Positions 18,454 through 29,714 are shown, counted from the stretch's first letter. The stretch: 64,000 nt of DNA from Pseudacidobacterium ailaaui (GCF_000688455.1 NZ_JIAL01000001.1:2077001-2141000), one strand, 5' to 3'. Notes: generated from the letters alone by a model not told the origin. Numbers and translations: made by a program.

Positions 18454-18466
18454 GGCGCGTTCGCTT

Positions 18467-19237
18467 ATGAAGATTCTGGTTTGCATCAAACAGGTGCCGC
18501 AAAAGGACGCTCCGCTGAAGCTCAACGAGGCGGGGACATGGATTCGGGAAGATGTTTCCTATGAGGTCAATGAGCCGGATGCCTATGCGCTCGAAGAGGC
18601 CCTCCGCCAGAAGGAAAAGCACGGCGGCGAAGTCGTTGTCATCACCGCAGGCCCCGCGCGGGCGCAGCAGGTGCTGCGGGAGGCCTTGGCCAAGGGCGCT
18701 GACCGTGCCATTCATCTGGAAGACGACAGATTTGTTCACCTGGATTCCGTCAACACGGCGCGCGCCATTGCCGCGGCCATTGCCGAGGAGAACTTCGATC
18801 TGATCGTGACCGGCCTGCAATCGGACGATTTCGGAGCGGCACAAACCGGCGTCCTGTTGGCCGAAGTCCTCGGACTTCCGCACGCTACCATCATCATCGG
18901 CATTGAAAAGACCGACTCCGGACTGCGCCTGAAGCGTGAGCTGGAGGCCGGGCACTACCAGTGGATTGATATGCCAATGCCGGCGGTGCTCACGATCCAG
19001 AGCGGCATCAACAAGCTGCGTTATGCCTCGCTCATCGGCATCAAGCAGGCCAAAACCAAGCCTCTGCGCAAGGTCACATGGGTTGAAGTCGAACCGAAGC
19101 TCGGCCAAAACCTCCAGCAAATTGAGCGTCTCTATGTTCCGGTAAAGCAGAAAAAGACGGAGATGGTCGAAGGGCCTCCGGCGGAAGCAGCCCGCAAGGT
19201 CGTGGAATATCTCAAAAACACAGCAAGGGTACTCTAG
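18467..19237 (+). CDS. etfB: Electron transfer flavoprotein beta subunit
   Basis: 256-residue ETF beta subunit that binds AMP and carries electrons from acyl-CoA dehydrogenases with EtfA. It begins MKILVCIKQVP, the typical family start, and contains VVVITAGPARAQQVLREALAKGAD-type AMP-binding region followed by LIVTGLQSDDFGAAQTGVLLAE. I chose ATG 18467 over an in-frame start at 18335 because the upstream part crosses the parS-like site and promoter. A 94-residue membrane protein and etfA follow on the same strand. Confidence 0.95.
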   Translation: MKILVCIKQVPQKDAPLKLNEAGTWIREDVSYEVNEPDAYALEEALRQKEKHGGEVVVITAGPARAQQVLREALAKGADRAIHLEDDRFVHLDSVNTARAIAAAIAEENFDLIVTGLQSDDFGAAQTGVLLAEVLGLPHATIIIGIEKTDSGLRLKRELEAGHYQWIDMPMPAVLTIQSGINKLRYASLIGIKQAKTKPLRKVTWVEVEPKLGQNLQQIERLYVPVKQKKTEMVEGPPAEAARKVVEYLKNTARVL

Positions 19238-19288
19238 TTCATGCTTTAATGTTGTGCATAGTTATTTTCAAGGAATTTTGAGTCGTTT

Positions 19289-19573
19289 ATGGCCAATCTG
19301 AACATTCCTGAAGAAGAACGCAATCTTACTCCGGCGGAGATTGAGGCGCTTGATAAGCGCCGCCAGTGGGGACTGACCCTGCAAGTCATCGGCGGACAGT
19401 TCGCCTTTTTTGCCGTGCTGCTCACCTTGTGGTCCGGGCAGGATGCAACCTACTCGCCTGCCGGAATCCATCCGATGGTCTACTATGACATCTTTGCTGC
19501 CGTCATGGCCGTGGTCTTTGGCCTGTGGGGCACGCTCCTCAAGCGCGGACGCCAGGAGTTTGCAAGCTATTAG
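19289..19573 (+). CDS. Two-helix membrane protein between etfB and etfA
   Basis: 94-residue protein with an acidic cytoplasmic-looking N-terminus (EEERNLTPAEIEALDKRRQ) and two hydrophobic helices at about residues 28-47 and 63-83, ending in a basic tail LKRGRQEF. No known domain is recognised. It sits between etfB and etfA, 51 nt after etfB, and may anchor or regulate the flavoprotein at the membrane near the ETF-quinone oxidoreductase; this is a guess from position only. Confidence 0.65.
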   Translation: MANLNIPEEERNLTPAEIEALDKRRQWGLTLQVIGGQFAFFAVLLTLWSGQDATYSPAGIHPMVYYDIFAAVMAVVFGLWGTLLKRGRQEFASY

Positions 19574-19665
19574 CGGTCGGTAGAAAACCGGTCAGCACGC
19601 CCTCGGCGTATGGGCAAAAGCGGTCAGCAATCCAAGGGGGAGCTCCGGCTCCCCTTAAGGCGCGT

Positions 19666-20643
19666 ATGGCAGACACAATTCTTGTCGTCGCAGAGCAGCG
19701 GGAAAGCAAACTCAACCGCGTCTCGTTTGAGACCATTGCCGCCGCGCAGTCCATCTCCAGAGAAACTGGATGGGGCGTTGAAGTGGTGCTGACCGGAAGC
19801 GGCATCGCATCACTTGCGCAGGAGCTTGCGCAGAAGTCCGTTGCGCGTGTTTATGTGCTGGAGGCCGCCTCACTGGCCGCTTACACCTCCGATGCATATG
19901 TCTTTGCACTGAAGCAGTTCATTCAGCAAAAGCAGCCGAAGCTGGTGCTCTTTCCGCACACCTATCAGGTGCGCGATTTCGCGCCGCGTCTGGCGCTGGC
20001 TCTGGACCGCGCGCTGGTCTCCGACACCATCGGCTACAAGTATGAAAATGGCAAACTGCTCTTTACCCGGCAGATGTTTCAGGGGAAGTTTGCTGCTGAT
20101 GTTTCCTTTGCCGGAGACGCGCCCTGGCTGGCCACCATCCAGATTGGGGCCTTTCGTGGCGACCAGGCTGTGGCCGGCACGGCCCCGGTAGAACATGTTG
20201 CTGCTGCGGAAACCACACCTCGCGTCACCCCGCATGAGGTCTTTCAGGAGGCCAAACAGGCCGTGGACCTCTCGCAGGCCGAGGTCATCGTCGCCGTCGG
20301 ACGCGGCATCAAGGAGCAGAAAAACCTTGCCCTGGCCGAAGAGCTGGCCAAAACGCTAGGCGGAGAGGTGGCCGCCTCACGCCCCATCTGCGACAACGGC
20401 TGGCTCCCGCTGGAGCGGCAAATAGGCTCGTCGGGCCAGACAGTTGCACCCAAGCTTTACTTTGCCCTTGGCATCAGCGGCGCGATTCAGCACATTGTCG
20501 GGATGAAAGGCTCACGCACGATTGTCGCCGTCAACAAAGACCCTGAAGCGCCCATCTTTGAAATTGCCGATGTCGGGGTCGTCGGGAACCTTTTCGAGAT
20601 TGTTCCTGCATTGACTGAAGAGATCAAGAAGACCAAAGCGTAG
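19666..20643 (+). CDS. etfA: Electron transfer flavoprotein alpha subunit
   Basis: 325-residue ETF alpha subunit that binds FAD. The C-terminal FAD domain has ICDNGWLPLERQIGSSGQTVAPKLYFALGISGAIQH, with the typical GSSGQTVAP and GISGAIQH motifs. The N-terminal domain begins ADTILVVAEQRE. ATG 19666 is preferred; the frame is open upstream to 19525 but that overlaps the preceding gene. A hairpin of AAGGGG(G)AGC with GCTCCCCTT lies just upstream of the start. Confidence 0.95.
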   Translation: MADTILVVAEQRESKLNRVSFETIAAAQSISRETGWGVEVVLTGSGIASLAQELAQKSVARVYVLEAASLAAYTSDAYVFALKQFIQQKQPKLVLFPHTYQVRDFAPRLALALDRALVSDTIGYKYENGKLLFTRQMFQGKFAADVSFAGDAPWLATIQIGAFRGDQAVAGTAPVEHVAAAETTPRVTPHEVFQEAKQAVDLSQAEVIVAVGRGIKEQKNLALAEELAKTLGGEVAASRPICDNGWLPLERQIGSSGQTVAPKLYFALGISGAIQHIVGMKGSRTIVAVNKDPEAPIFEIADVGVVGNLFEIVPALTEEIKKTKA

Positions 20644-20878
20644 TGCTTCTTTTTCCCATGGTCTCCATGCCGCTGCAAGCCCAGGGCCTGAAGGGGGCCG
20701 AAACAGAAACAGGCAAGGCCGTGCATGGGCCCGAAGCCGGGCGAAGAAAACATGGGAGAGGTCCTGGAGACCCCTCAAGAGAAGGCCCGGTGCAGGCGAT
20801 TGCTCAAAGCCGATTGCTTCAAGTACAACGATCAGTCCGGGCCCTGCGCACAGCGCATGTCCCGGGACGGGCAGTCTT
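20644..20878 (+). other. Gap between etfA and the ETF-quinone oxidoreductase
   Basis: 235 nt with no secure gene. A frame starting at ATG 20749 would overlap the next gene by about 125 nt and shows no domain, so I do not call it. The region may be a leader for the oxidoreductase. Confidence 0.35.
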
Positions 20879-22615
<1,737 letters not shown>

Positions 22616-22651
22616 CACCGGCGGCGGGCCAGAGTCGCTTCACGGAATTGT

Positions 22652-23215
22652 ATGCCTTCGATCCTCATTCGCGTTGCAACCAACAACGACGTTCCTGCGC
22701 TCACAGATCTGATTGAGCGCTCGGTGCGTGAGCTGCAGGCAGGCTGGTACTCTCCGGAGCAGATCGAGGCCGCCGTACATTCTGTTTTCGGTGTGGACAC
22801 GCAGCTCATTGCTGACCGTACCTACTATGTTGCCGAGATGGATGAGGAGATGGCCGGATGTGGAGGCTGGAGTCAACGCGGCACCCTCTGTGGGGCAAGC
22901 CACTTTGGCCATTTTCGAAACGATGTTCTGCTTGACCCAGCACGCGATCCTGCGCGTATCCGGGCCTTCTTTACCCATCCCGGCTTTGCGCGCAGGGGCG
23001 TGGGTAGTGCGTTGCTCAAACATTGCGAAAAGGCCGCACGTCAGGCCGGATTCAAGACCCTGGAGATGGCCGCGACGCTGCCCGGTGTTCCGCTCTATGC
23101 GGCCCATGGCTATCAGGTGCTGGACTGCTTCGAGGTCCCGCTGCCCGGTGGTCTGAGCATTTCCGTGAAAAGGATGGCAAAAAAGATCATGGTGCCGGAC
23201 CAAGTGCCGGATTGA
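22652..23215 (+). CDS. GNAT family N-acetyltransferase
   Basis: 187-residue acetyl-CoA-dependent acetyltransferase. The acetyl-CoA binding core reads FFTHPGFARRGVGSALLKHCEKAA (residues about 108-131), matching the R/Q-x-x-G-x-G/A pattern, and a C-terminal strand has LYAAHGYQVLD. The substrate is unknown. It begins 36 nt after ETF-QO and ends 4 nt before a convergent gene. Confidence 0.9.
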   Translation: MPSILIRVATNNDVPALTDLIERSVRELQAGWYSPEQIEAAVHSVFGVDTQLIADRTYYVAEMDEEMAGCGGWSQRGTLCGASHFGHFRNDVLLDPARDPARIRAFFTHPGFARRGVGSALLKHCEKAARQAGFKTLEMAATLPGVPLYAAHGYQVLDCFEVPLPGGLSISVKRMAKKIMVPDQVPD

Positions 23216-23219
23216 TTTT

Positions 23220-24134
23220 TTATCGGACCCGGTTTCGGGCGCGCCACAAGGCCCCCATCACAGGGTCCACAGCTTCCGGCAGCATCTGGACCATGGGCAG
23301 ACTCTGATGAATTGCGGCAATCATGCTTTCCCGCACAAAGCCCACACTTTTCAGAATGCCACCGACATAGGCCACACGGGGCATGGGCGCATCTGGATCG
23401 AGGGCGCGCAGCCGGCGGACAGCATGAGTGGCGCATTCGCCCAGAATGCGTCCGCCCAGGTCCAGCACTTCCAGCGCCACCGCATCGCCCGCCTCCGCAC
23501 ATGCAACCACCAAAGGCGCGAGCTGAGAAAAGTCCGGCGTAGGCGTGCTGTGGGCCTTATTGACGATGTCGCCCAGGGTCGAGGCACCCCAGAAATGCAT
23601 CACACGCTCCAGGATCATCGTAGGCCGCTCAAAGTCGTGCGCGCGGCAGGCGGCCCTGAGCGCCTCCAGCCCAATCCAGTAGCCGGACCCTTCATCGCCC
23701 AGGACCGGGCCCCATCCGCCTACATTAAAGGTTTCTCCTGTGCTTGTCCGCCCCAGAATGTTTGATCCCGTGCCGCCGATGACCAGCACGCCCGCCTGTC
23801 CGGGAAAGGCAGCATCGAGTGCCGTGGCCTCATCGCCGCAGACCAGGATCTCTCCCCCGGCATATTTTGAGATGAGCTGCTGCATCCATTCCCGGGTCTG
23901 CGGCAGACGGACTCCGGCCGTCCCCACGCAGGAGACAGCAATCTCTTTCAGGTTGATGCCGCTCTGGCGCGCGATCTCCCGCAACAGGGCGCGCATGTTG
24001 GCTTCCGCCTGTTCCGCCGAGACGCGCAGCGGTTTGATGCTTCCGGCTTGCGCGCGGGCCAGGATGCGGTTCTCATCGGCGAGGGCGCAGTCGGTCTTCG
24101 TGCCGCCTGCGTCGAATCCTAAATAATAGGCCAT
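23220..24134 (-). CDS. N-acetylglucosamine kinase-like BadF/BadG ATPase
   Basis: 304-residue ASKHA-fold kinase/ATPase. The phosphate-1 loop is LGFDAGGTKTDCALAD at the N-terminus; later motifs include GTAGVRLPQT, VLVIGGTGSNILGR and GWGPVLGDEGSGYWIGLEAL, typical of eukaryotic-type GlcNAc kinases. It most likely phosphorylates a recycled amino sugar. It is 17 nt downstream of a secreted phosphodiesterase gene on the same strand, so the two are probably cotranscribed. BadF proteins can also activate dehydratases, but the length and motifs favour a sugar kinase. Confidence 0.85.
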   Translation of the reverse strand: MAYYLGFDAGGTKTDCALADENRILARAQAGSIKPLRVSAEQAEANMRALLREIARQSGINLKEIAVSCVGTAGVRLPQTREWMQQLISKYAGGEILVCGDEATALDAAFPGQAGVLVIGGTGSNILGRTSTGETFNVGGWGPVLGDEGSGYWIGLEALRAACRAHDFERPTMILERVMHFWGASTLGDIVNKAHSTPTPDFSQLAPLVVACAEAGDAVALEVLDLGGRILGECATHAVRRLRALDPDAPMPRVAYVGGILKSVGFVRESMIAAIHQSLPMVQMLPEAVDPVMGALWRARNRVR

Positions 24135-24151
24135 CGTTTTCGAGTGTTTCT

Positions 24152-25420
24152 TTATTGCAGGGCCGCTTCTGTGAGGGCGGTGGAAAGTATGTTCAGGCTG
24201 CCGTCCGTTGGGGGCGCCGTCAGCCGCAGAATTTTTGCGATAAATGGATAGACATTCACATTTTCAAAAGGCTTCAGCGTGACTCCGGGACGAATGTCGG
24301 GGCCGCTGGCATAAAAGATGGCTTTCATCTCGGGCATCTCGCGCGGATCATATCCGTGCACACCCAGGTTGGGAGCATGGTCCTCTGCGCCCGCAGGGGG
24401 GCCGTGTGCACGGATGGCATACGGTCCTTCGGCAACTACCACCGGGTCTCCGATGCGCGGATTGTCATTGTAGTGCAGCCATGCGGGCACATGCGCGCGC
24501 CGGTAGACCATGAATTTTCCATCTGCGGCCTTCAGCTTCTGGTAGACCCGCTCGGCGTCTGAGTCCGCATTGGCATAGAGCAGGGAACCAACTGTAATCA
24601 GATGAGAGAGGTCCGCATACTGGTCCAAGGTGATCCAGTCGCCTTCACGCTTGGCCATGCCGTGGTCGCTCACAACAATGAGGTCAATCGGAAGGTGCAG
24701 CGCCTCCAGCCCCTCGTGCAGCTTTCCTACCATCTCGTCCACATGTTTGACCGCATCGGCCACCTGTGGAGAGTCCGGGCCGTATTGGTGTCCGGCATGG
24801 TCTACGTTTGAAAAATAAAGGGTGATGAAGTGGGGCCGCTGGTCTTCTGGCAATTTGAGCCACGCCAGCACCTGTGCGATTCGCTTGTCATCAGGGAACC
24901 GGTCATCGAAGTGCAGATAATATGTGGGGCGCACGCCTCCGATGGCCGCCTCCGAGCCCGGCCAGAAGAAGCAGGCTGCGCGCATCCCCTGCTGCTCGGC
25001 CAGCACCCACAGCGGAGTGCCTCCGTACCAGGAGCCATCTGTGCTGCTTTTGGGGTCGTTGTAGGCATAGCGCTCCTGCCGCTGCGGGTCGTAAAAGCTC
25101 ATGGCGACAATGCCATGATGCTCCGGATAAAGCCCCGTCACCAGCGTGTAATGATTGGGAAAAGTCAACGAAGGATACGATGGGAGCATTCCGTCCGGCG
25201 CGCTGGCCCCGTGCCGGGCCAGATCGAGCAGGTGCACAGCACCATATTTCTTCGCATAGTCGTAGCGGAAGCCATCCAGCGAAACCAGCACCACGTAATG
25301 TTTTTGTTCCTGGACCAGTGCATTCGGGCCGTGGTCTACCGTGATGACCGGGGCAATCTGCTGCGCGGCCGCAGGGAGCGCCAGAACAAGGAAAGAGAGC
25401 AACAGCCGGAGGTGTTTCAT
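24152..25420 (-). CDS. Secreted alkaline phosphatase-superfamily phosphodiesterase
   Basis: 422-residue exported protein of the nucleotide pyrophosphatase/phosphodiesterase (NPP) type. A signal peptide (ending near AAAQQ) precedes the catalytic domain. Metal site 1 is YVVLVSLDGFRYDY, the nucleophile threonine is in PSYPSLTFPNHYTLVTGLYP, and later metal ligands appear in VDHAGHQYGPDS, VSDHGM and LGVHGYDP. It likely hydrolyses nucleotide or phosphodiester substrates in the periplasm. It is upstream of the GlcNAc-kinase-like gene. Confidence 0.9.
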   Translation of the reverse strand: MKHLRLLLSFLVLALPAAAQQIAPVITVDHGPNALVQEQKHYVVLVSLDGFRYDYAKKYGAVHLLDLARHGASAPDGMLPSYPSLTFPNHYTLVTGLYPEHHGIVAMSFYDPQRQERYAYNDPKSSTDGSWYGGTPLWVLAEQQGMRAACFFWPGSEAAIGGVRPTYYLHFDDRFPDDKRIAQVLAWLKLPEDQRPHFITLYFSNVDHAGHQYGPDSPQVADAVKHVDEMVGKLHEGLEALHLPIDLIVVSDHGMAKREGDWITLDQYADLSHLITVGSLLYANADSDAERVYQKLKAADGKFMVYRRAHVPAWLHYNDNPRIGDPVVVAEGPYAIRAHGPPAGAEDHAPNLGVHGYDPREMPEMKAIFYASGPDIRPGVTLKPFENVNVYPFIAKILRLTAPPTDGSLNILSTALTEAALQ

Positions 25421-25522
25421 GGGCTTCGTCTACTCCCATAAGAGTAATGGATGGCGGCCCCTGTTATCATCCCTGTTACAGGTTTTCAGCAGTTTGCGCA
25501 CTGAGAGGGAGGGCGCACATCG

Positions 25523-28339
25523 ATGCCTAAAAGCCATTTCCGTACTTTAGGAGTTTTTCTTATGGCTGCTTCCACCATGACCGGCATTTCAGAAACCGCG
25601 AAATTGAAGGTGCCGGAGATCCGCTACGAAAGCTACACCTTACCCAATGGCCTCCAGGTCATCCTTTCTGAGGACCATCGCCTGCCCATTGTTGGAGTGG
25701 ACATCTGGTATCACGTAGGCCCCATGAATGAGCGCGCCGGCCGTACTGGCTTTGCCCACCTCTTTGAACACATGATGTTTGAAGGCTCGAAACATGTCGG
25801 CGAGAAGGCGCACTTCAAATATCTTGAGGCCGCTGGTGCCTCTGACATCAACGGCACCACTTCCTTTGACCGCACCAACTACTTTGAGACCCTGCCTTCC
25901 AATCAACTGGAGCTGGCCTTGTGGCTGGAAAGCGACCGCATGGGCTTTCTTCTGGATACGCTCGACCGCGAGAAGCTGACCAATCAGCGCGATGTGGTCC
26001 GCAATGAGCGCCGCCAGAGCATCGAAAACCAGCCTTACGGTCTGGTGGACGAGGCCCTGATGCACGCGCTGTTTCCCGCCGACCATCCTTATCACGCCGA
26101 TGTCATTGGTTCGCATGCCGACATTGAGGCCGCGCGCCTGGAAGACGTCCGCGAGTTCTTCAAGCTTTACTATGCGCCCAACAATGCCACCATTGCCATT
26201 GCGGGCGATTTCGACCCGGCAAAGACGAAGGCGCTGATTGAGAAATATTTCGGCCCCATTCCCAAAGGTCCGGACGTGCCAAAGGTCCAGGTGACCACGC
26301 CACCCATCACCGCAGAAAAGCGCCTCACGGTCACCGACAAGGTGCAGTTGCCCAAGGTCCTGTTTGCGTGGCTCACGCCTCCGGCCTTTGCGCCCGGGGA
26401 TGCTGAAGGAGATGCCGCCGCCTACGTCCTTGGCGGAGGGAAGACCAGCCGGCTTTATCAGAAGCTGGTCTATCAGCAGCAGATTGCCCAGTCCGTGGCC
26501 TGCTACAACCAGTCCCAGGCGCTCCAGTCCTGGACGACCTGCGAGCTGGTGGCCCGCCCCGGCGTGACTCCGGAGCAGCTGGAAAAGGCAGCCAACGAAG
26601 TCATCGAGGAGTTCCTGCAGAACGGCCCCACACAGGCGGAAATCGAGCGCGCCCGGATTGTCACCCAGTCGGGCCGGATCCGCGGCCTCCAGCGCGTGGG
26701 TGGCTTTGGCGGTATCGCCGATACCCTCAATTACTACAACCAATACACGGGTGATCCCGGCTACCTGCCTAAAGATCTGGCCCGCTACGATGCCCTGACG
26801 CCGCAAAGCGTGCAGCAGTTCGCGCAGGCGCATCTGAAGCAGGACCAGCGCGTCACCGTCTATGGGGTCCCCGGCCCGAAAGTCGTACAGGACGTCCCTC
26901 GCAGCCCCGCGGATACAGATGCAAATGTAAAGATCACGCCGGAATATTCGCCGGAGTTTGAGGCCGCCCAGGCATGGCGCAAGACGCCGCCCCAGCCCGG
27001 TCCGCTGCCAAGGCCCACCCTGCCTGAGCCGAAGGTCTTCGCTCTTTCCAATGGCCTGAAAGTCTATCTTGTTGAGTCGCACAACCTGCCGGTCTTCAGC
27101 GCGTCCCTGGTGACGCTGGGCGGCAGTGAAGGAGACTCGGTACAAAAGCCGGGCGTGGCTGCCTTCGCCAACGCCATGCTGACGGAAGGTACGGCCAGCC
27201 GCAGTTCCACAAAAATTGCAGACGATGCCGATCAGATTGGGGCCAGGCTTGCCAAGAACGCCTCCAGTGACCTTGCCTATGTGCAGATTAGCGCCCTGAG
27301 CAACGTCACCGGTCCGGCGCTCGACCTGCTCTCTGACGTGGTCCTGCATCCGGCCTTCAGCGATGAAGAGATTGAGCGCATCCGCAAGCAGCGCCTCACC
27401 TCGCTTTTGCAGATGAAGGACCAACCCGTCCAGATTGCCTTTTCCGTGGCCAACCGGGCCATCTACGGCAGCGACAGCCCCTATGGGTATCGCAGCATCG
27501 GCACGGAAGCCTCGCTGAAGGCCATTACCCGAGACGATCTGGCCAGCTTCTGGAAGGCGCGTTATGCGCCGTCGGACTCCGCCCTGGTCTTTGCCGGAGA
27601 CCTGACCGAGAAGCAGGCCCGTGACCTGGCCGAGAAATACTTCGGCTCCTGGTCGGCGAAGGGCGCGGCTGCCCAGCCGCCTGCGGCCCCGGCTCCTCCA
27701 CAGCGTCACGTGATTCTGGTGGACATGCCTGGCGCTCCGCAGACCGCCATTTGGGCCGCCGGGGTCGGAGCTCCCCGCTCGACGCCGGACTATGCGCCGC
27801 TGAATGTCGTCAACACCATGCTGGGCGGACTCTTCTCCAGCCGCATCAATATGAACCTGCGGGAGGAGCATGGATATACCTATGGCGCCTTCAGCATGTT
27901 CCAGTTCCTGCGCGGTCCCGGGCCTTTCCTCGCCGGGGCCTCGGTGCGCACCGATGTGACCGGGCCTGCCCTCCATGAGCTGGCTTCTGAGCTGGAGCGC
28001 ATCCGCACCACGCCGCTCTCAGCAGAGGAGCTGAAGATGTCCCGGGACTACCTGATCCGTTCTGTGCCCGGTGACTTCGAGACCGTAGAAGAGACCGCAG
28101 GTAGAATGGCGGACATCTTTACCTACAACCTGCCGCTCGATTATTACCGTACGTATCCGGCCAGGATCGAAGCCGTCACTTCCGAACAGGCCGCTGCGGC
28201 CGCGCTCAAATATATCCACCCAGAGAACATGGTCTTTGTGGCCGTAGGCGACAAGGACAAGATCCGGCCCCAGATTGAAAAACTCAACCTGGGCCCGATT
28301 GAAGAGTGGACCACCGATGTTGAGCTGGTAAAAAAGTAG
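25523..28339 (+). CDS. Two-domain M16 zinc metallopeptidase
   Basis: 938-residue insulinase-family protein with four M16 lobes. The zinc-binding motif HLFEH (residues 79-83) is in the first half; the third glutamate lies about 70 residues later, consistent with the active half. The second half keeps the fold (VFSASLVTLGGSEGDSVQKPG, FANAMLTEGT) but lacks HxxEH, so it is probably the non-catalytic half, as in processing-peptidase pairs fused together. The short hydrophobic N-terminus suggests export. Divergent from the phosphodiesterase gene. Confidence 0.9.
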   Translation: MPKSHFRTLGVFLMAASTMTGISETAKLKVPEIRYESYTLPNGLQVILSEDHRLPIVGVDIWYHVGPMNERAGRTGFAHLFEHMMFEGSKHVGEKAHFKYLEAAGASDINGTTSFDRTNYFETLPSNQLELALWLESDRMGFLLDTLDREKLTNQRDVVRNERRQSIENQPYGLVDEALMHALFPADHPYHADVIGSHADIEAARLEDVREFFKLYYAPNNATIAIAGDFDPAKTKALIEKYFGPIPKGPDVPKVQVTTPPITAEKRLTVTDKVQLPKVLFAWLTPPAFAPGDAEGDAAAYVLGGGKTSRLYQKLVYQQQIAQSVACYNQSQALQSWTTCELVARPGVTPEQLEKAANEVIEEFLQNGPTQAEIERARIVTQSGRIRGLQRVGGFGGIADTLNYYNQYTGDPGYLPKDLARYDALTPQSVQQFAQAHLKQDQRVTVYGVPGPKVVQDVPRSPADTDANVKITPEYSPEFEAAQAWRKTPPQPGPLPRPTLPEPKVFALSNGLKVYLVESHNLPVFSASLVTLGGSEGDSVQKPGVAAFANAMLTEGTASRSSTKIADDADQIGARLAKNASSDLAYVQISALSNVTGPALDLLSDVVLHPAFSDEEIERIRKQRLTSLLQMKDQPVQIAFSVANRAIYGSDSPYGYRSIGTEASLKAITRDDLASFWKARYAPSDSALVFAGDLTEKQARDLAEKYFGSWSAKGAAAQPPAAPAPPQRHVILVDMPGAPQTAIWAAGVGAPRSTPDYAPLNVVNTMLGGLFSSRINMNLREEHGYTYGAFSMFQFLRGPGPFLAGASVRTDVTGPALHELASELERIRTTPLSAEELKMSRDYLIRSVPGDFETVEETAGRMADIFTYNLPLDYYRTYPARIEAVTSEQAAAAALKYIHPENMVFVAVGDKDKIRPQIEKLNLGPIEEWTTDVELVKK

Positions 28340-28345
28340 AATTTC

Positions 28346-28376
28346 CTCCCCTGAGGCCGCACGGCTCTCAGGGGAG
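28346..28376. terminator. Bidirectional hairpin between convergent genes
   Basis: CTCCCCTGAG and CTCAGGGGAG form a perfect 10-bp stem with an 11-nt loop, between the M16 peptidase and the minus-strand secreted protein. On the minus strand it is followed by GAAATTCTAC, so the T-tract is weak. Confidence 0.6.
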
Positions 28377-28382
28377 AGATCT

Positions 28383-29714
28383 TCAGCGTTCAGAAAGTTC
28401 GATCTGGATCCGCGTGTCTTTCGGAAAGGTAAGTTCGCTTCCGCGCGCAATCCAGCGCTTGTAAACAGACTTTGCCAGCGCATAGCAGGCAAAGCCCATA
28501 GAAACCTGCTTATTGGCTGCCGCCATGCCGGCAACGCGGGCCATCAGGCCAAAGCCATTGCCGGTCACTCCGTTTTTTACCACGTTGTCATTGTCCCCCT
28601 CCGCCACGCTGGCTGCCAGCAGCCCCAGCACCAGGGGAGCAACGTATTTGTCCGGGCCGCCGGTGGCCTTGGCGCCGCCTTCGGAGTCAATCTGGACATT
28701 TTGTCTGCGGTCGGTCTCTGAGCTGATCATGCGGCCGTGGACCACCTGGTCAGTCCCAGCAGACGCCGTTCCGCTTTGGGGGGATTCAAGCCGGGGTCCA
28801 GGCTTCGGCACAGGCGCAGCCGCCGTCTGCGGCAGCTCCACACGGCGGAAGGTGAAGCGCAGCTTGCCATTACGCGCAAATCGGCGCGCTGGTCTGGCTT
28901 GCAATACCACCCCTTCCAGATGTGTTCCCTCCGGCAACAGTACCTGCTTTTTCGTGCTGTCGAGCAGGGGCCTGGTCAGCACGGCGTCAATCGGCTGGCC
29001 CTGCCGGGCCGTCGCCGAGCTCAGGTCCTGCGTCAGTCGTGCTTCAATTAGCCCCGTCAAAGGTTTCTTCCCGGGCGGCTGCACCGGCAGCGGAGTATAA
29101 GGGGCCTTTTGCGGAATGCGCAGCGGAGCAGTCAGATCGGCATCAAACTGGGTGCCGGGCCAGATGCGCTGCGGATGGTAAGGAAGCTGGGAGAAGAGAA
29201 TCCGCAACAGGCGGTCGGTCTTTCCCGGCTGCCGCACCTGGTCCAGTGCCTCCTGCTCCTGCTGTTTTACTGCCTCCTCTGCCTGCTGCTTCAGGGACTT
29301 CTTGCCGGCCTTCATCTTCACCACCGTTCCGTCCCGCTGCGTCACCTGGGTCGCGATGGGGAGCGTTTCGCCATCAGGCAGCGTAATCGCGTCAAAGCGC
29401 AGCTCAGGTTTCCGTAATGGAGTGAAGTCTCCATTCAGCAGCGCGTCTGCCCGCTCCTTGCCCCGGACCGGCTGGGTTGCGATGACCGATCCGCTGACTT
29501 TCGTGTTGACTGGCAGGACCTCGCGGTCTACAAGGTAAACGGGTGCAATCAAATGGCCTTCGACTTTTGTGCCCGTATCGATAAGATAGCGCCGGTCCAC
29601 CTGAATGCGCAGCGGGACACCCGCGGGGACGATAGCGTCCTGCGCGCGGCAGCAGAAGGCCCCGCCGCAGGCGAGCAAAGACAAGACGAGGGAACAGGAC
29701 AGTTTGGAAGGCAT
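28383..29714 (-). CDS. Secreted protein with possible TrbI/VirB10-like C-terminus
   Basis: 443-residue exported protein of uncertain function. A signal peptide ends near CCRAQD. It has repeated beta-rich units of the type VPAGVPLRIQVDRR and LPEGTHLEGVV, a Lys/Gln coiled segment (about 130-160), and a C-terminal block GVTGNGFGLMARVAGMAAANK that looks like the hydrophobic helix of TrbI/VirB10-type proteins. Comparison from memory only. It is last in a Wzz-DUF4337-this gene run on the minus strand. Confidence 0.55.
   Translation of the reverse strand: MPSKLSCSLVLSLLACGGAFCCRAQDAIVPAGVPLRIQVDRRYLIDTGTKVEGHLIAPVYLVDREVLPVNTKVSGSVIATQPVRGKERADALLNGDFTPLRKPELRFDAITLPDGETLPIATQVTQRDGTVVKMKAGKKSLKQQAEEAVKQQEQEALDQVRQPGKTDRLLRILFSQLPYHPQRIWPGTQFDADLTAPLRIPQKAPYTPLPVQPPGKKPLTGLIEARLTQDLSSATARQGQPIDAVLTRPLLDSTKKQVLLPEGTHLEGVVLQARPARRFARNGKLRFTFRRVELPQTAAAPVPKPGPRLESPQSGTASAGTDQVVHGRMISSETDRRQNVQIDSEGGAKATGGPDKYVAPLVLGLLAASVAEGDNDNVVKNGVTGNGFGLMARVAGMAAANKQVSMGFACYALAKSVYKRWIARGSELTFPKDTRIQIELSER

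Larger units (their letters stand above)
17826..18466. other. Long intergenic region carrying a parS-like site
   Basis: 641 nt between divergent rpoZ and etfB with no supportable gene. It is A/T-richer than average near 17960-18010 and 18210-18250. It holds rpoZ and etfB control regions and a perfect palindrome of the parS type. Open frames crossing it, such as the upstream extension of etfB from 18335, would run through the palindrome and promoter and are not real. Confidence 0.5.

Noticed and set aside
18335-18466. Extended start for etfB
   Set aside because: Extension runs across the promoter and parS-like site and has no homology to ETF proteins.
25640-27976. 778-residue open frame antisense to the M16 peptidase
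   Set aside because: Shadow of a well-supported gene; composition-driven.
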